From NCBI RefSeq assembly GCF_016909495.1, contig NZ_JAFBFW010000004.1, forward strand, positions 186,001-250,000: a DNA stretch of 64,000 nucleotides, in the 5' to 3' direction. The notes below the pieces were generated by a model. The model saw nothing but the letters and a program-made list of their open reading frames with translations. It searched no databases and was not told the DNA's origin. Shown here one piece after another: positions 1-10,709 of the stretch (the stretch's first letter is position 1; every line of letters starts with the position of its first letter). The DNA is from Pantoea coffeiphila (GTDB lineage Bacteria; Pseudomonadota; Gammaproteobacteria; Enterobacterales; Enterobacteriaceae). Position numbers and translations under genes: made by a program.

Positions 1-326
1 ATACTGAGCGCAAACGCCACGCCCAGACCGGGCAGTAACTGGTCCAGCTGCGCGTCGGGCAGCTGCGGATTAAGCATCAGTACCCTCGCACCACAGGCCA
101 GCAGGCTCAGCCAGGCCAGCACCGCCTGCAACCCATTGCGGCTGCGCAGTGCGACGACCATCTCCGGCATCACACCCTGCCGACGGAAGCCGTTTGCATG
201 GCCGTTAATACGCTCGGCCAATTGTTGCCAGCTCAGCGTCTCATCACCGGTGTCGATGGCCGTCGCCTGCGGATAGCGCTGCTGCCAGTACAGCCAGGGC
301 CAGTCATTTATTGCTGCCACAGACAT
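1..326 (-). CDS. menE: O-succinylbenzoate-CoA ligase, N-terminal part (cut by window edge)
   Basis: Only the first ~108 codons are in the window; the 3' end lies beyond base 1. The reading frame starts at the ATG at 326 behind a strong AAGGAGGAA ribosome site and encodes the N-terminal adenylate-forming domain ([15 protein letters not shown], then [19 protein letters not shown]). MenE activates o-succinylbenzoate to its CoA thioester in menaquinone synthesis. The start overlaps the menC stop by 19 bases, so translation of the two is probably coupled. Identification rests on this partial sequence plus its position directly after menC, the same order as in E. coli. Confidence 0.9.
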   Translation of the reverse strand, partial: MSVAAINDWPWLYWQQRYPQATAIDTGDETLSWQQLAERINGHANGFRRQGVMPEMVVALRSRNGLQAVLAWLSLLACGARVLMLNPQLPDAQLDQLLPGLGVAFALS

Positions 327-1276
327 TGCAGTTCCTCCTTCCCTGAAAGCGGTAACGTACTGCCGGGCCAGTGGCGCAGCAGCTGCTTTTGCATCAGCGA
401 CAGGGTATCCAGCCCGGGCACAATGCCCGGCGTGAGTTGCTGTGCCAGCCGCGCCAGCTGCGTCAGGCCCAGGCTGGACTCCAGCGCGGAGCTGATAACC
501 GGGGTTAATCCCAGCCGCTGCGCCGCTGCAACCTGCTGCTGTACTTTCTGAATGCTGCCGGTCAGCGTGGGCTTGATCACAACCGCCCTGACGCCCTGCT
601 GTGCGCTGAGCAGCGTGGCATCATCACGCAGGCTTTCATCCCACGCGATAGCAATCCCGGTCTGCCGCGCAAAGGCCATGCTTTCCGCCACCGTTCGGCA
701 CGGTTCTTCAATAAAGGCAATGCGCCCGCGCAGCTCGGTGGAAATATAGCGGGCAAACTGCAATGCTTTTTCCAGCGTCCAGCTGCGGTTCGCATCCAGG
801 CGCAGGGTCAGATCGGGCAGTGCTTCCAGCAGCAGATTCACCTGCATACCGTCCCGCACCGCTTCGTACAGCCCAACCTTCATTTTTGCCAGCGGCGCGG
901 ACTGACGCTGTAAACGTTCGAACAGCACGTCCGGATCGCCGCTGCACAGCTGCGCACTCTGCCAGCAGCCTTCGGCAGGTAGCTGCCCTGCCAGTTCGGC
1001 CTGCGCACAGCTGATACCGAAAGCAACCGAAGGCAGCGGGCTTTCCGGCGGCTGTTCTCCGGCACACCAGCGCTCCAGCCACTTCACGGCCTGCTGCTGC
1101 GCCTGCTCAGGTGACTCCGCACTGAACTGCGGCAGGGGGGCGATCTCCCCCCATCCTTCACCCCGTTCGCTGACCAGCCTCACCAGCATTCCCTGGCGGG
1201 TTTTCAGCCGCTGATCGCGGAGGATAACCCCCGCGTCCAGCGCCAGCTGATAGCCAAACAGCGTTGCGCCGCGCAT
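308..1276 (-). CDS. menC: o-succinylbenzoate synthase
   Basis: 322 residues, enolase superfamily. MenC dehydrates SHCHC to o-succinylbenzoate, the aromatic precursor of menaquinone. Visible active-site landmarks are the KMKVG motif near residue 131 (the KxK lysine pair), RLDANRSW near 159 (metal-binding Asp), FIEEPC near 188 (Glu), WDESL near 213 (Asp) and VIKPTLTGS near 234 (second catalytic Lys). The start codon shares one base with the menB stop, and the end overlaps menE. Length matches the enterobacterial family (~320). Confidence 0.96.
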   Translation of the reverse strand: MRGATLFGYQLALDAGVILRDQRLKTRQGMLVRLVSERGEGWGEIAPLPQFSAESPEQAQQQAVKWLERWCAGEQPPESPLPSVAFGISCAQAELAGQLPAEGCWQSAQLCSGDPDVLFERLQRQSAPLAKMKVGLYEAVRDGMQVNLLLEALPDLTLRLDANRSWTLEKALQFARYISTELRGRIAFIEEPCRTVAESMAFARQTGIAIAWDESLRDDATLLSAQQGVRAVVIKPTLTGSIQKVQQQVAAAQRLGLTPVISSALESSLGLTQLARLAQQLTPGIVPGLDTLSLMQKQLLRHWPGSTLPLSGKEELQCLWQQ

Positions 1277-2133
1277 TAGGGATTACGCCTGAACGGTGAG
1301 AAATCGGGCGGCCGCTTCTGGTTAAAGGCGTTGCGCCCTTCCTGCCCCTCTTCAGTCATGTAAAACAGCATGGTGGCGTTACCGGCCAGCTCCTGCAAAC
1401 CGGCCTGGCCGTCGCAGTCGGCGTTCAGCGCGGCTTTCAAACAGCGCAGTGCCATCGGGCTGTTCTGCAACATCTCGCGACACCAGCGCACCGTTTCCTG
1501 CTCAAGCTGTGCCAGAGGAACCACGGTGTTGACCAGCCCCATATCGAGCGCCTGCTGCGCGTTGTACATCCGGCAGAGGAACCAAATCTCGCGCGCTTTC
1601 TTTTGGCCCACGATACGCGCCATATAAGCTGCACCCCAGCCGCCGTCGAAGGAGCCCACCTTTGGTCCGGTCTGGCCAAACTGCGCATTGTCCGCCGCGA
1701 TGGTCAGATCGCACATCATATGCAGCACGTGGCCGCCGCCCACCGCATAGCCCGCCACCATCGCCACCACAGGTTTCGGACAGGTGCGGATCTGGCGCTG
1801 GAGATCCAGCACGTTGAGGTGATGTACTCCAGCATCGTCCTGATAGCCGCCGTAGTCGCCGCGCACTTTCTGATCGCCGCCGGAGCAGAATGCCAGATCG
1901 CCTTCCCCGGTCAGGATGATCACCCCAACGGCCGGGTCCCGGCGGGCGTCATCCAGCGCCTGCTGTATTTCCGTCACCGTCAGGGGACGAAACGCGTTCC
2001 GCACCTGCGGACGGTTAATGGTGATTTTAGCGATGCCATCCGCCGTCTTTTGATAACGGATATCGCTGAATTCCAGCGGTACCGGCAGCCACTGTGCCGG
2101 GGCGGTTAGCATGGATTCGTCGGGAGAAATCAT
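1276..2133 (-). CDS. menB: 1,4-dihydroxy-2-naphthoyl-CoA synthase
   Basis: 285 residues, crotonase fold, the same length as E. coli MenB and very similar to it. It closes the second ring of the naphthoquinone by an intramolecular Claisen condensation of o-succinylbenzoyl-CoA. The crotonase oxyanion-hole region is visible ([11 protein letters not shown] near 82-92; [19 protein letters not shown] near 126-144) as is the [15 protein letters not shown] segment typical of MenB. It lies 11 bases after menH in the men operon and shares one base with menC. Confidence 0.97.
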   Translation of the reverse strand: MISPDESMLTAPAQWLPVPLEFSDIRYQKTADGIAKITINRPQVRNAFRPLTVTEIQQALDDARRDPAVGVIILTGEGDLAFCSGGDQKVRGDYGGYQDDAGVHHLNVLDLQRQIRTCPKPVVAMVAGYAVGGGHVLHMMCDLTIAADNAQFGQTGPKVGSFDGGWGAAYMARIVGQKKAREIWFLCRMYNAQQALDMGLVNTVVPLAQLEQETVRWCREMLQNSPMALRCLKAALNADCDGQAGLQELAGNATMLFYMTEEGQEGRNAFNQKRPPDFSPFRRNP

Positions 2134-2144
2134 CGAAGCTCCTG

Positions 2145-2912
2145 TTAGTTGTGGTTCAGCAACAGCGAAAGCTGATGGGCGAATGCCATCGGGTTTGCCA
2201 GGTGAGTGTTGTGCCCGGCATCGCGGATCACCACCGGAGTCAGGCCCGACTGCTGCGCCAGCTGTAAGAATTTAAGGTCCCATTCGCCGCACAGATAGTG
2301 GAAGGGGATCGTTTTCTGCCGTAGCTCCGACAGCAGATCGGGCTGTACGGAAAGGGAAGTGGCTTCCAGCATGGTCGCCAGCCCCTCTGCGCGATTGTTC
2401 AGCCGACGGGCAATCATCGCCTGTCGCTGTGGGTTGGTAAGCTCAGCAAAAACCGGCTGTTGATACCACTGGCTGAGCACCAGCGGCAAAGGCTGCTGGC
2501 GGAAACGCTGCGCCCAGCCAAAATCGTGCTCGCGGCGCGTTTCGCGCTCGCTTTGGCGGGGTAAGCCAAAGTGACCCGCTTCGGCCAACAGACCACAAAG
2601 CCTGCCATCATCGTGGCGGCAGGCGTGATAAAACGCCAGACGAGCCCCGAGGGAGTAGCCAATCAGCCAGTAGCGTTCAACCTGATGGTAGTTGAGCGTT
2701 GCGGTCAACCGCTGTGAGAATTCGTCAAAACCGCTGACGGTTTGCGCCTGTGAACCGCCGTGCCCCGGCAAATCGATGCTGAGCAGCGGCCAGTGCCGGA
2801 AATAGTGCTGCACCGGCAGCCAGTCATCCGCGCTGCCAAGAAAACCATGCAGCCAGACCAGCACCGGCCTGATGCTGCGATGATGTCCCTGCCAACGCGC
2901 ATGGAGAATCAC
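2145..2912 (-). CDS. menH: SHCHC synthase (alpha/beta hydrolase)
   Basis: 255 residues, alpha/beta-hydrolase fold. MenH eliminates pyruvate from SEPHCHC to give SHCHC in menaquinone synthesis. The fold is marked by [13 protein letters not shown] near residue 18 (oxyanion/HG motif), the nucleophile elbow GYSLGA near 85-90, an acidic residue in CGEWDLKF near 209 and the histidine in DAGHNTH near 232. The start overlaps the menD stop by four bases, a typical coupled junction. Confidence 0.95.
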   Translation of the reverse strand: MILHARWQGHHRSIRPVLVWLHGFLGSADDWLPVQHYFRHWPLLSIDLPGHGGSQAQTVSGFDEFSQRLTATLNYHQVERYWLIGYSLGARLAFYHACRHDDGRLCGLLAEAGHFGLPRQSERETRREHDFGWAQRFRQQPLPLVLSQWYQQPVFAELTNPQRQAMIARRLNNRAEGLATMLEATSLSVQPDLLSELRQKTIPFHYLCGEWDLKFLQLAQQSGLTPVVIRDAGHNTHLANPMAFAHQLSLLLNHN

Positions 2913-4576
2913 AGGGTCATCACCTCTTTGAGTAGACCAGCCAGGGCCTGCGCACCCGCATCGCCGTCACAAACCATTTCCACCAGCGTAACGCCGCGCG
3001 TGAATCCCTCCCTCACCGCGTCGGCCAGTGCAGGCCAGTTTTCCGCACGCCGGTAGTTCAGGCCAAATACCGCCGCCGCGTGGCTGAAATCCACCCCAGG
3101 CGGCATGGCGAAGAAGCGCTCGCGTTCGTACTGCGGCGTCGGCAGCAGAGAAAATATTTGCCCGCCCTGGTTGTTCACCACCAGCACCACAACCGGGGCG
3201 GAGGCCTGCGGCAGCAGCGCCATGCTGTTCAGATCATACAGGGCGGAGAGATCCCCCAGCAGCAGCAATAGCGGCTGCCCAAGCCCGCGCTGAACGCCCG
3301 CGGCGGAAGCAATCAGCCCGTCGATACCGCTGGCACCACGATTGCTATATACCGGATACCCCACAGGCAGACGGGCCAGCGCATCCACCAGCCGGATTGC
3401 CAGGCTGTTACCGATAAACAGCGCGCCTTTCCCGGCCAGCAGCTCCGGCATTCGGCGCGCCAGCTGCGCCTCGCCAAAGGTGGTCAGATGCTGCTTCAGG
3501 TAACGGTCGGTTTTGTCGGCCAGTTCCTGAAGCTGCGGGCACCAGGGCTGGCGCGGCATTGCCGGATGTTTTGCCAGCCACTCGCCCGCGCGGGCCTGTA
3601 CCCGAATCCCCTGATGAAAAGCGGGATCGCGCTGGCCGGGGAGCGGATCGATTAACCACCATTTACCCGGCCGGCACTGCTGCTGGAATTGCAAGAGGTT
3701 GCGGCTGGTCAGACTGCTGCCGAACTGTACCACCAGCTGCGCGTCATTCAGCGCCTGGCGGGCCTGAGGATGTGCCAGCCAGAGCGCGGAATGCGGTAGT
3801 GGCTGGCCGCTCTGCGACAGAACATCGCCCAGCAGCGGCCAGCCAAGCTGTTCAGCCCATTCGCTAATCTGCTGCCCCTCGGTGGCAGAGACTCTGCCAA
3901 CGATGACCACACCACGCTGCTGACGGGCAAAAAACCAGTCCGGCATGAGGGGGAGATCGGCGAACGCAGGATAGCTGAGCCAGGGATGCGGACTGTGCCA
4001 CCAGTCACCCAGCTCATTAGCCCACGCCAGGTACTCTCCTTCATCCTCACCGTACAGCGGTTCGGCAAACGGGCAATTGATATGCACGGCACCGCTTTTC
4101 TGCCCGGTCAGCAGCGTATCCAGCGAGGACACCAGCCAGCGCGCCGGAATATCGGGAGTCGGTCGGGGAAGATTCAGTGCGGCGGTGACGTGGCTGGCAA
4201 AAATACCCTGCTGTTCGATAGCCTGGTTGGCTCCGCAGCCAATCAGCTCGGTCGGACGGTCGGCGGTAATCACTACCAGCTTTTCACCGCCCTGACGGGC
4301 TTCCACAATAGCGGGATAGAGATTGGCCACCGCCGTGCCTGAGGTAACAATAACGGCCACCCGCTGCCCGCTGCTTTTTGCCAGCCCCAGGGCTAAAAAG
4401 CCAAGGCCACGCTCATCGAAGTGGGTGTGGCAGACCAGTTTTTCATTGGCAGCAGCGGCCAGCACCAGGGGTGCCGAGCGCGATCCGGACGCAATACAAA
4501 CATGCCGGATATCGTGCCGGGTAAGCGCTTCGACAAGAACGGTAGCCCAGCGGCGATTGAACGTTGCGTGCGACAT
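2909..4576 (-). CDS. menD: SEPHCHC synthase, ThDP-dependent
   Basis: About 555 residues, first committed enzyme of the men pathway: it joins 2-oxoglutarate (as ThDP adduct) to isochorismate. The N-terminal Pyr domain contains [10 protein letters not shown] (~31) and [10 protein letters not shown] (~53; catalytic-type Glu), and the C-terminal PP domain has [12 protein letters not shown] and [12 protein letters not shown], the ThDP-Mg site. I place the start at the ATG at 4576 because GGAG sits five bases upstream and E. coli MenD begins at the equivalent position; an in-frame GTG at 4582 overlaps that ribosome site. In E. coli menF lies immediately upstream; here the next gene is elaB. Confidence 0.95.
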   Translation of the reverse strand: MSHATFNRRWATVLVEALTRHDIRHVCIASGSRSAPLVLAAAANEKLVCHTHFDERGLGFLALGLAKSSGQRVAVIVTSGTAVANLYPAIVEARQGGEKLVVITADRPTELIGCGANQAIEQQGIFASHVTAALNLPRPTPDIPARWLVSSLDTLLTGQKSGAVHINCPFAEPLYGEDEGEYLAWANELGDWWHSPHPWLSYPAFADLPLMPDWFFARQQRGVVIVGRVSATEGQQISEWAEQLGWPLLGDVLSQSGQPLPHSALWLAHPQARQALNDAQLVVQFGSSLTSRNLLQFQQQCRPGKWWLIDPLPGQRDPAFHQGIRVQARAGEWLAKHPAMPRQPWCPQLQELADKTDRYLKQHLTTFGEAQLARRMPELLAGKGALFIGNSLAIRLVDALARLPVGYPVYSNRGASGIDGLIASAAGVQRGLGQPLLLLLGDLSALYDLNSMALLPQASAPVVVLVVNNQGGQIFSLLPTPQYERERFFAMPPGVDFSHAAAVFGLNYRRAENWPALADAVREGFTRGVTLVEMVCDGDAGAQALAGLLKEVMTL

Positions 4577-4744
4577 TGCCACTCCAGATCAAATTGACTG
4601 GAGTCATTATAAGCAGGCGTTTTTGCGATCTTTTTGATTTGAACCAGTATTACGCAGGTTTTCATCAGAGTAAAAACGGGGGGAACGGCAGCAGGATATT
4701 TAGCAAAATCAGGTGCCCGTAAAAGGGCACCAGTGCGTTATAAA

Positions 4745-5056
4745 TTAACGACGAGCCAGCAGCAGTCCTATAACCAGACCCAGCGTGGCACCAACACCAA
4801 TGCCCTGCCACGGTTTGTCGTGAACGTAGTCATCGGCACGGGAAACGGCCTGACGTGCGCGATAGTAGTAGGTATCAGATGCATTGCTGATGCGCGATTT
4901 CACTTCATGAAGTGAATTTTCTGCTCTGGCCTTCAGTTCAACATATTTCTGGTCAGCCGGATCGCCCGATGACTTCAACACTTCTTCCAGCGTTTTGGTC
5001 AGCAAAGCCAGATCGTCATCCAGTCGAGTCTCATGCGGTTCAGTCTGTGTAGCCAT
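4745..5056 (-). CDS. elaB: ElaB/YqjD/DUF883-type inner-membrane ribosome-associated protein
   Basis: 103 residues, closely matching E. coli ElaB (DDDLALLTKTLEEVLKSSGD, then ADDYVHDKPWQGIGVGA). The first ~75 residues are a charged helical region and the last ~20 form one C-terminal transmembrane tail ending in LLLARR. Relatives in E. coli are C-tail-anchored inner-membrane proteins that bind ribosomes and rise in stationary phase. Start chosen at the second ATG (5056) because GGAGG lies six bases before it, whereas the first ATG (5062) touches the ribosome site. Confidence 0.93.
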   Translation of the reverse strand: MATQTEPHETRLDDDLALLTKTLEEVLKSSGDPADQKYVELKARAENSLHEVKSRISNASDTYYYRARQAVSRADDYVHDKPWQGIGVGATLGLVIGLLLARR

Positions 5057-5394
5057 TGTCATCCTCCGTGGGCGAATTACACATTGCTTGCTGACTAACT
5101 ATAGACCCTATTTTTCGGGCTGCATGGCAAAAAGGGCCAGTTATCCCTGGGAACCCTGCGTCCAGCCGTTGTCGATCCTCGTCAAAGATGCTGTTTATTG
5201 CAGCTTCCGCGCAGGTCAGCCGTGGAAATCACTGCGGTTTTTGGATTTATCTGATAAATTTTGCCTGAACTGAATTAGTCACCAGGCAAGCTGTCGTAAC
5301 TCCCTGTAGTCGGGCTAAATCCGGCGACGCGAATGCGTGAAGTACGCGCGACAGTCAACACAAGCTCCGTTCAGCAAAGGATATGATTTCTGGC
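5057..5394. other. intergenic region elaB/opgD
   Basis: 338 bases between the divergent starts of elaB and opgD. It must hold both promoters. The half nearest elaB is AT-rich and the half nearest opgD is more GC-rich. I found no operator or hairpin that I would defend. The opgD ribosome site is weak: AAAGG at 5376-5380 is two bases before the upstream ATG (5383) and fourteen before the ATG I prefer (5395). Confidence 0.6.
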
Positions 5395-7053
5395 ATGAAT
5401 CGAAGAATGTTTATGAAAGCGTCAATGGCATTCGCCACCTTAAGTGGAATGTCTGGTATCTCCACCCTGTTCTCCCAGGCCGCCTGGGCAGACAGCGAGA
5501 TTGCCGACGGCACCGCAGTGCGATTTGATTTTGACGTGCTCAAAAAATTAGCCGCCGATCTGGCGAAAAAACCTTACGGTGGCGCACCGGCTCCGCTGCC
5601 GCAAACCCTGGCCACCTTAACGCCTCAGGCCTATAACGAAATCCAGTACGATGCCAACCACTCGCTGTGGAACGGCATCGATAATCGCCAGCTTGACGTT
5701 CAGTTCTTCCACGTGGGGATGGGATTCAAACGCCGCATCCGCATGTTCTCCGTGGACAGCGGCAGCCGCGAAGCGCGTGAGATTCATTTCCGCCCCGAGC
5801 TGTTCAACTACAATAATGCGCATGTTGATACCGCCCAGCTGGAAGGGAAAACCGACCTCGGCTTCGCCGGTTTCCGCGCCTTTAAAAAGCCTGAACTGGC
5901 TCGCCGCGATATCGTCTCCTTCCTGGGGGCCAGCTACTTCCGCGCGGTGGATGAAACCTATCAGTACGGGCTATCGGCTCGCGGCGTGGCGATTGATACC
6001 TTCAGCAACGGTAAAGAAGAGTTCCCTGACTTCACCGCCTTCTGGTTCGAAACGCCAAAAGCCGATGACACCACCTTTACCGTCTACACTCTGCTGGATG
6101 GCGCAAGCTGCACCGGCGCGTTTAAGTTCATCATCCACTGCGAGGAAAAGCGCGTGGTGATGGAGGTGGAAAACCACATCTATGCGCGCAAGGATATCTG
6201 GCAGTTGGGTATCGCGCCGATGACCACCATGTTCAGCTGCGGCAACAACGAGCGCCGCATGTGCGACACCATCCATCCGCAGATCCACGACTCCGATCGT
6301 CTGGCCATGTGGACCGGTGCCGGTGAGTGGATCTGCCGCCCGCTGAACAACCCGCAGCGCCTGACCTTTAACGCCTACCAGGATGAAAACCCGCGCGGCT
6401 TCGGCATGTTACAGCTCAATCATGATTTCCAGGACTATCAGGACGTGATCGGCTGGTACAACAAGCGCCCGAGTCTGTGGGTGGAACCGGTTGGAAAATG
6501 GGGCAAAGGCGCGGTCAACCTGATGGAGATCCCGACCACGGGAGAAACGCTGGATAATATCGTCTGCTTCTGGCAGCCAGCCGAGCCGATCAAAGCCGGC
6601 AGCGAGCACAGCTTCCAGTACAAGCTTTACTGGAGCGGCCTGCCGCCGGTTCGCAGCGGTCTGGCGCGGGTTAACGCGACCCGCACCGGTATGGGTGGCT
6701 TCCCGGAAGGCTGGGCACCGGGTGAACACTATCCGGACGTCTGGGCGCGTCGTTTTGCCGTTGACTTCGTCGGTGGCGATCTTAAAGCCGCTGCGCCGAA
6801 GGGGATTGAGCCGGTGATTGAGGTCACCTCAGGGACGCTCAAACAGGTTGAAATCCTCTATGTTGAGCCAATCAACGGCTATCGTATTCTGTTTGACTGG
6901 TATCCGAACAGCGATTCAACCGCGCCGGTGAACATGCGTATGTTCCTGCGCACCAAAGACGACACGCTGAGCGAGACCTGGCTGTATCAGTACTTCCCGC
7001 CGCCGCCGGATAAGCGCAAATACGTCGACGATCGGATTATGACCGCCGGTTAA
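5395..7053 (+). CDS. opgD: periplasmic glucan biosynthesis protein OpgD (MdoD), Tat-exported
   Basis: 552 residues, OpgG/OpgD family. It begins [13 protein letters not shown], a twin-arginine-type signal, followed by a hydrophobic stretch and an AxA-like site (QAAWADSE), so it is exported folded to the periplasm. OpgD shapes osmoregulated periplasmic glucans and controls their branching and length. Conserved blocks include [35 protein letters not shown] and [16 protein letters not shown]. The Tat motif and similarity to E. coli OpgD favour the ATG at 5395; an in-frame ATG at 5383 is the alternative. It stands as a single gene, convergent with elaA. Confidence 0.93.
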   Translation: MNRRMFMKASMAFATLSGMSGISTLFSQAAWADSEIADGTAVRFDFDVLKKLAADLAKKPYGGAPAPLPQTLATLTPQAYNEIQYDANHSLWNGIDNRQLDVQFFHVGMGFKRRIRMFSVDSGSREAREIHFRPELFNYNNAHVDTAQLEGKTDLGFAGFRAFKKPELARRDIVSFLGASYFRAVDETYQYGLSARGVAIDTFSNGKEEFPDFTAFWFETPKADDTTFTVYTLLDGASCTGAFKFIIHCEEKRVVMEVENHIYARKDIWQLGIAPMTTMFSCGNNERRMCDTIHPQIHDSDRLAMWTGAGEWICRPLNNPQRLTFNAYQDENPRGFGMLQLNHDFQDYQDVIGWYNKRPSLWVEPVGKWGKGAVNLMEIPTTGETLDNIVCFWQPAEPIKAGSEHSFQYKLYWSGLPPVRSGLARVNATRTGMGGFPEGWAPGEHYPDVWARRFAVDFVGGDLKAAAPKGIEPVIEVTSGTLKQVEILYVEPINGYRILFDWYPNSDSTAPVNMRMFLRTKDDTLSETWLYQYFPPPPDKRKYVDDRIMTAG

Positions 7054-7090
7054 CGACGCTGGCGTTTCCCGTCAAGCCGGAGAATGCTAC

Positions 7091-7115
7091 AAGGCGGCCT
7101 TTCATGGGCCGCCTT
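7091..7115. terminator. hairpin between convergent opgD and elaA
   Basis: Nine-base-pair perfect stem (AAGGCGGCC pairing with GGCCGCCTT) with a seven-base loop, placed between the opgD stop (7053) and the elaA stop (7134). There is no clear T-run on either strand, so it may be a weak bidirectional terminator or an mRNA 3'-end stabiliser. Confidence 0.6.
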
Positions 7116-7133
7116 GCTGTGAAATAGCGCGGA

Positions 7134-7589
7134 TTAACCTGCCCGCAGCATATCGACATGCGGAATATCATCTTCAAGATACTCACCGCTAACCGCCACA
7201 AATCCCAGACGACCGTAGAACCGTTGCAGATGCGCCTGTGCCGACAGGAAAATTGGCCGCTGTGGCCAGTGACGTTCACAGCTGTTGAGCGCCTGCTCCA
7301 TCAGCCTGCTGCCCAGATTCAAACCTCGCGCTTCCCCGGAAATAATCACCCGTCCGAACTTCACCGGCTGGTCGGCCTCCTTTGGTACCAGAATTCGCGC
7401 ATAGGCCACCAGACGATCGTCAATAATTCCCAAAAGATGCCGGTTATCCCCGGTGAGATCGGCTCCGTCGATATCCAGATACGGGCACTGCTGTTCAACA
7501 ATAAAGACCGCATTACGCAGTGCCAGCAGCTGATAAAGCTGGCTGGTACTGAGTTCGCTATGGTGTAAATCTTGCCAGTTCAGATCCAT
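7134..7589 (-). CDS. elaA: GNAT-family N-acetyltransferase ElaA
   Basis: 151 residues, close to E. coli ElaA throughout (WQDLHHSELSTSQLYQLLALR; FIVEQQCPYLDIDGADLTGDNRH). The acetyl-CoA site lies around residues 78-100 (GRVIISGEARGLNLGSRLMEQAL; the R-G-x-x-L-G-S pattern) and the C-terminal strand block is LSAQAHLQRFYGRLGF. The acceptor substrate is unknown. AGGA lies six bases before the start codon. It is separated from nuoN by the nuo terminator. Confidence 0.92.
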   Translation of the reverse strand: MDLNWQDLHHSELSTSQLYQLLALRNAVFIVEQQCPYLDIDGADLTGDNRHLLGIIDDRLVAYARILVPKEADQPVKFGRVIISGEARGLNLGSRLMEQALNSCERHWPQRPIFLSAQAHLQRFYGRLGFVAVSGEYLEDDIPHVDMLRAG

Positions 7590-7604
7590 ACAATTCCTCT
7601 GAGC

Positions 7605-7633
7605 AAAAAAAATCGGGCCACAAGGGCCCGATT
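7605..7633 (-). terminator. rho-independent terminator of the nuo operon
   Basis: Read on minus just after the nuoN stop (7654): a nine-pair stem (AATCGGGCC/GGCCCGATT, five-base loop) followed by eight T residues. It ends the 15-kb nuo transcript immediately before elaA. Confidence 0.9.
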
Positions 7634-7653
7634 ATTACCTGGAATGCCTTAAC

Positions 7654-9111
7654 TTACATTAGCGGCTGTGCCAGGTTGACCAGCGAAATCAGCGGCTGAG
7701 GATAGATACCCAGCAGCAGCACCAGAATCGCAGAGATCAGCACCACAATCCCACCGGCGGTAAACGCCCAGTTTGAAGGTGCATCACGCATCGCCATTTC
7801 CGGCGGTGTCAGATACAGACTGACGGTGACGCGCAGATAGTAGTACAGACCGATGGCGCTACCGAGCACCACAGCACCGGTCAGCCACCACAGATCGGCG
7901 CTCACGCCCACTGCCAGCACGTAGAATTTACCGATAAAGCCCAGCGTCATCGGAATACCCGCCAACGACAGCATCACCACCGTCATCACAGCAGACAGGA
8001 TTGGACGATGCCAGAACAGGCCGCGGTACGAGTAAAGTGAATCCGCATCCGGTCCGCTATACGGGCTGGACATCATGCTGACCACCCCGAAGGCACCCAG
8101 GCTGCTGAACAGATAGCCAGCCAGGTAAACACCGACGGTTTCCAGCGACAGCTGATGAGTCTGAACGGCAACCAGCGCAACCAGCAGGTAACCCATATGC
8201 GCAATCGAGGAGTAACCCAGCATACGCTTGATGTTGCTCTGCGAAATCGCCATCAGGTTCCCGAACAGCATCGAGGCCACGGCAATGATACCCAGTACCG
8301 TGCGCACGCCTTCGCTGTCGGTCATCGGCGCGTACATAAACAGGCGCATCAGCACGGCAAAGATAGCGATTTTACTGGCGGTAGCCAGGAACGTGGTGAC
8401 CGGAGCCGGTGCGCCCTGATACACGTCCGGCGTCCACAGATGGAACGGAACCAGCGACAGCTTAAAGCCAAAGCCAACAATCATCAGGCCAAGACCGGCC
8501 AGCAGCAGAGGCTGGTGAATCAGACCGTCGGTCAGGCTTTTGCCCAATGCCACAAAGCCGAGGTTACCGGAATCGGCATACACCAGCGCCATACCGAACA
8601 GCAGGAATGAAGATGCTGCGGCAGAGAGGATGGTGTACTTGATGGCGGCTTCCAGCGAGCGTTTCTGCTGGAAGGCGTAGCCCACCAGACCAAACAGCGG
8701 CAGGGAGATCAGCTCAATACCAATAAACAGCGACGCCAGGTGGTTGGCACTGGCCAGCACGATGCCGCCCAGTGCGGCGATCAGCACCAGCAGATAGAAC
8801 TCTTCACGGTTATCCGGGTAAGTAGCCAGCCACGGATAGGCAAAAGTACAGGTCGCCAGGCTGGCAAGGATCACCAGGCCGGTATAGAGAATGGCATAGC
8901 CGTCCACCCGCAGCAGCGGGGTAACATCCATTGGCCCTGCCTGGCCGACAAAGTAAAGAGATAACAGCGCCAGGTTCAGGCCAATCACCGCCAGTGTTGC
9001 ATTGACGAAATGGTTGCGTCGCCACGCAATGGACAGCATCACAACTACCACCGTCAATCCGACGATCAGCAGCGGCAGAAGTGCGATCAGTTGTTGAGGA
9101 GTTATTGTCAT
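7654..9111 (-). CDS. nuoN: NADH-quinone oxidoreductase subunit N
   Basis: 485 residues, identical in length to E. coli NuoN. One of three antiporter-like proton-pumping membrane subunits of complex I, with about 14 transmembrane helices. Conserved markers include [19 protein letters not shown] (the helix-5 Glu), [21 protein letters not shown] (half-channel Lys) and [24 protein letters not shown]. Last gene of the operon, six bases after nuoM, directly followed by a terminator. Confidence 0.98.
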   Translation of the reverse strand: MTITPQQLIALLPLLIVGLTVVVVMLSIAWRRNHFVNATLAVIGLNLALLSLYFVGQAGPMDVTPLLRVDGYAILYTGLVILASLATCTFAYPWLATYPDNREEFYLLVLIAALGGIVLASANHLASLFIGIELISLPLFGLVGYAFQQKRSLEAAIKYTILSAAASSFLLFGMALVYADSGNLGFVALGKSLTDGLIHQPLLLAGLGLMIVGFGFKLSLVPFHLWTPDVYQGAPAPVTTFLATASKIAIFAVLMRLFMYAPMTDSEGVRTVLGIIAVASMLFGNLMAISQSNIKRMLGYSSIAHMGYLLVALVAVQTHQLSLETVGVYLAGYLFSSLGAFGVVSMMSSPYSGPDADSLYSYRGLFWHRPILSAVMTVVMLSLAGIPMTLGFIGKFYVLAVGVSADLWWLTGAVVLGSAIGLYYYLRVTVSLYLTPPEMAMRDAPSNWAFTAGGIVVLISAILVLLLGIYPQPLISLVNLAQPLM

Positions 9112-9117
9112 GGCGAA

Positions 9118-10638
9118 TTACGGCCTTGTAGTTGAAATTGAAGCGGTAAACCACTGCTGGATGTTACTCATCGCAGCGTGGGAGGTATCCAGAATCGGCT
9201 GCGGATAAACACCCAGCAGCACCAGCAGGACAACCAGCACCATGATCATCAGGAACTCACGCGCTGACATGCCGCGCAGTGGCGTATCTGACTTAGGCGC
9301 ACCGTAGTAAGCGCGCTGCATCATGATCAGTGAGTAAACCGACGCAAACACCAGTCCAAACGTGGCGATCAGAATGATCGTCGGCACGCTCTGGAAGCTG
9401 CCGGTGAGGATCATAAACTCACCGACGAAGTTACCGGTACCCGGCATACCCAGGTTTGCCACCGCGAAGAACAGCGACAGGCCGGGCAGCCATTTGATGC
9501 GCGACCACAGGCCACCCATCTGGCGCATATCACGGGTATGCAGACGCTCGTACAGCTGACCACACAGAATAAACAGCGCTGCCGCAGACAGGCCGTGCGC
9601 AATCATCTGAATCACCGCGCCCTGGTAGGCCAGCTGGCTGCCGGTGTAGATGGCAATCAGCACAAAGCCCATATGGGAGATCGAGGTGTAGGCGATCAGG
9701 CGTTTAATATCGTACTGAGAGAACGCCATCCATGCACCGTAGAAGATGCCGATAATCCCCAGCCACATGGCAATCGGCGCAAACTCTGCGGAAGCATTCG
9801 GGAACAGCGGCAGAGCAAAGCGCAACAGACCATAAGCAGCGGTTTTTAACAGAATACCTGCCAGGTCAACGGAACCTGCGGTCGGTGCCTGACTGTGTGC
9901 GTCAGGCAGCCAGCCGTGTAGCGGTACCACAGGCATTTTTACCGCGAAGGCGATAAAGAAGCCGAGCATCAGTACATATTCAACCGTATGCGACATTGGC
10001 GTTTTCAGCAGATCTTCATAGTTGAAGGTCCACACGCCGGTGGCGTTGTAGTGAACGAATACCAGCGCCAGAATAGCGATCAGCATGATCAGGCCGCTTG
10101 CCTGGGTATAAATGAAGAACTTGGTTGCTGCGGTAATACGCGTCTTCCCGTCGGAGGCTTTATGGCCCCAGAGCGCGATCAGGAAGTACATCGGCACCAG
10201 CATCATTTCCCAGAAGAAGAAGAACAGGAACAGATCGACGGCAAGGAATACGCCGATCACGCCACCCAGAATCCACAGCAGATTCAGGTGGAAAAAGCCC
10301 TGCCACTTCTCGATTTCGTTCCATGAACAAAGAATCGCCATCAGACCGAGCAGGCCGGTCAGCACCACCATCAACAGCGACAAACCATCCAGCGCCAGAT
10401 GGAAATGGATACCAAAACGCGGAATCCACGGCACGTTGAATTCAGATTGCCACTGCGGCAATCCGGAAGCCTGGGTCAGTGAGTAGCCACCCTGCATCCA
10501 CAGCTGCAGTGACAGCACCAGCGTCAGCCCCATCGCGATCAATGCAATCCAGCGCGGCACTTTGGGACCAAAGCGTTCGAGCTGCCAGCACAACAGACCA
10601 CCGACGAAGGGGAGGATTATAAGCCAAGGTAATAACAT
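9118..10638 (-). CDS. nuoM: NADH-quinone oxidoreductase subunit M
   Basis: 506 residues, polytopic antiporter-like proton-pumping subunit of complex I. It shows LFFFFFWEMMLVPMYFLIALWG (helix-5 Glu, residues ~136-157), MPVVPLHGWLPDAHSQAPTAGSV near 235-257, and the discontinuous helix region ISHMGFVLIAIYTGS. Located 71 bases after nuoL and six before nuoN. Length and sequence are typical of enterobacteria. Confidence 0.98.
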   Translation of the reverse strand: MLLPWLIILPFVGGLLCWQLERFGPKVPRWIALIAMGLTLVLSLQLWMQGGYSLTQASGLPQWQSEFNVPWIPRFGIHFHLALDGLSLLMVVLTGLLGLMAILCSWNEIEKWQGFFHLNLLWILGGVIGVFLAVDLFLFFFFWEMMLVPMYFLIALWGHKASDGKTRITAATKFFIYTQASGLIMLIAILALVFVHYNATGVWTFNYEDLLKTPMSHTVEYVLMLGFFIAFAVKMPVVPLHGWLPDAHSQAPTAGSVDLAGILLKTAAYGLLRFALPLFPNASAEFAPIAMWLGIIGIFYGAWMAFSQYDIKRLIAYTSISHMGFVLIAIYTGSQLAYQGAVIQMIAHGLSAAALFILCGQLYERLHTRDMRQMGGLWSRIKWLPGLSLFFAVANLGMPGTGNFVGEFMILTGSFQSVPTIILIATFGLVFASVYSLIMMQRAYYGAPKSDTPLRGMSAREFLMIMVLVVLLVLLGVYPQPILDTSHAAMSNIQQWFTASISTTRP

Positions 10639-10709
10639 GGCGGTTTGTTCCCTTTATTTCGAATTTTTCTACTGGGGCGAAGCTCGGCTCCACCCCAACT
10701 CACTAACCT

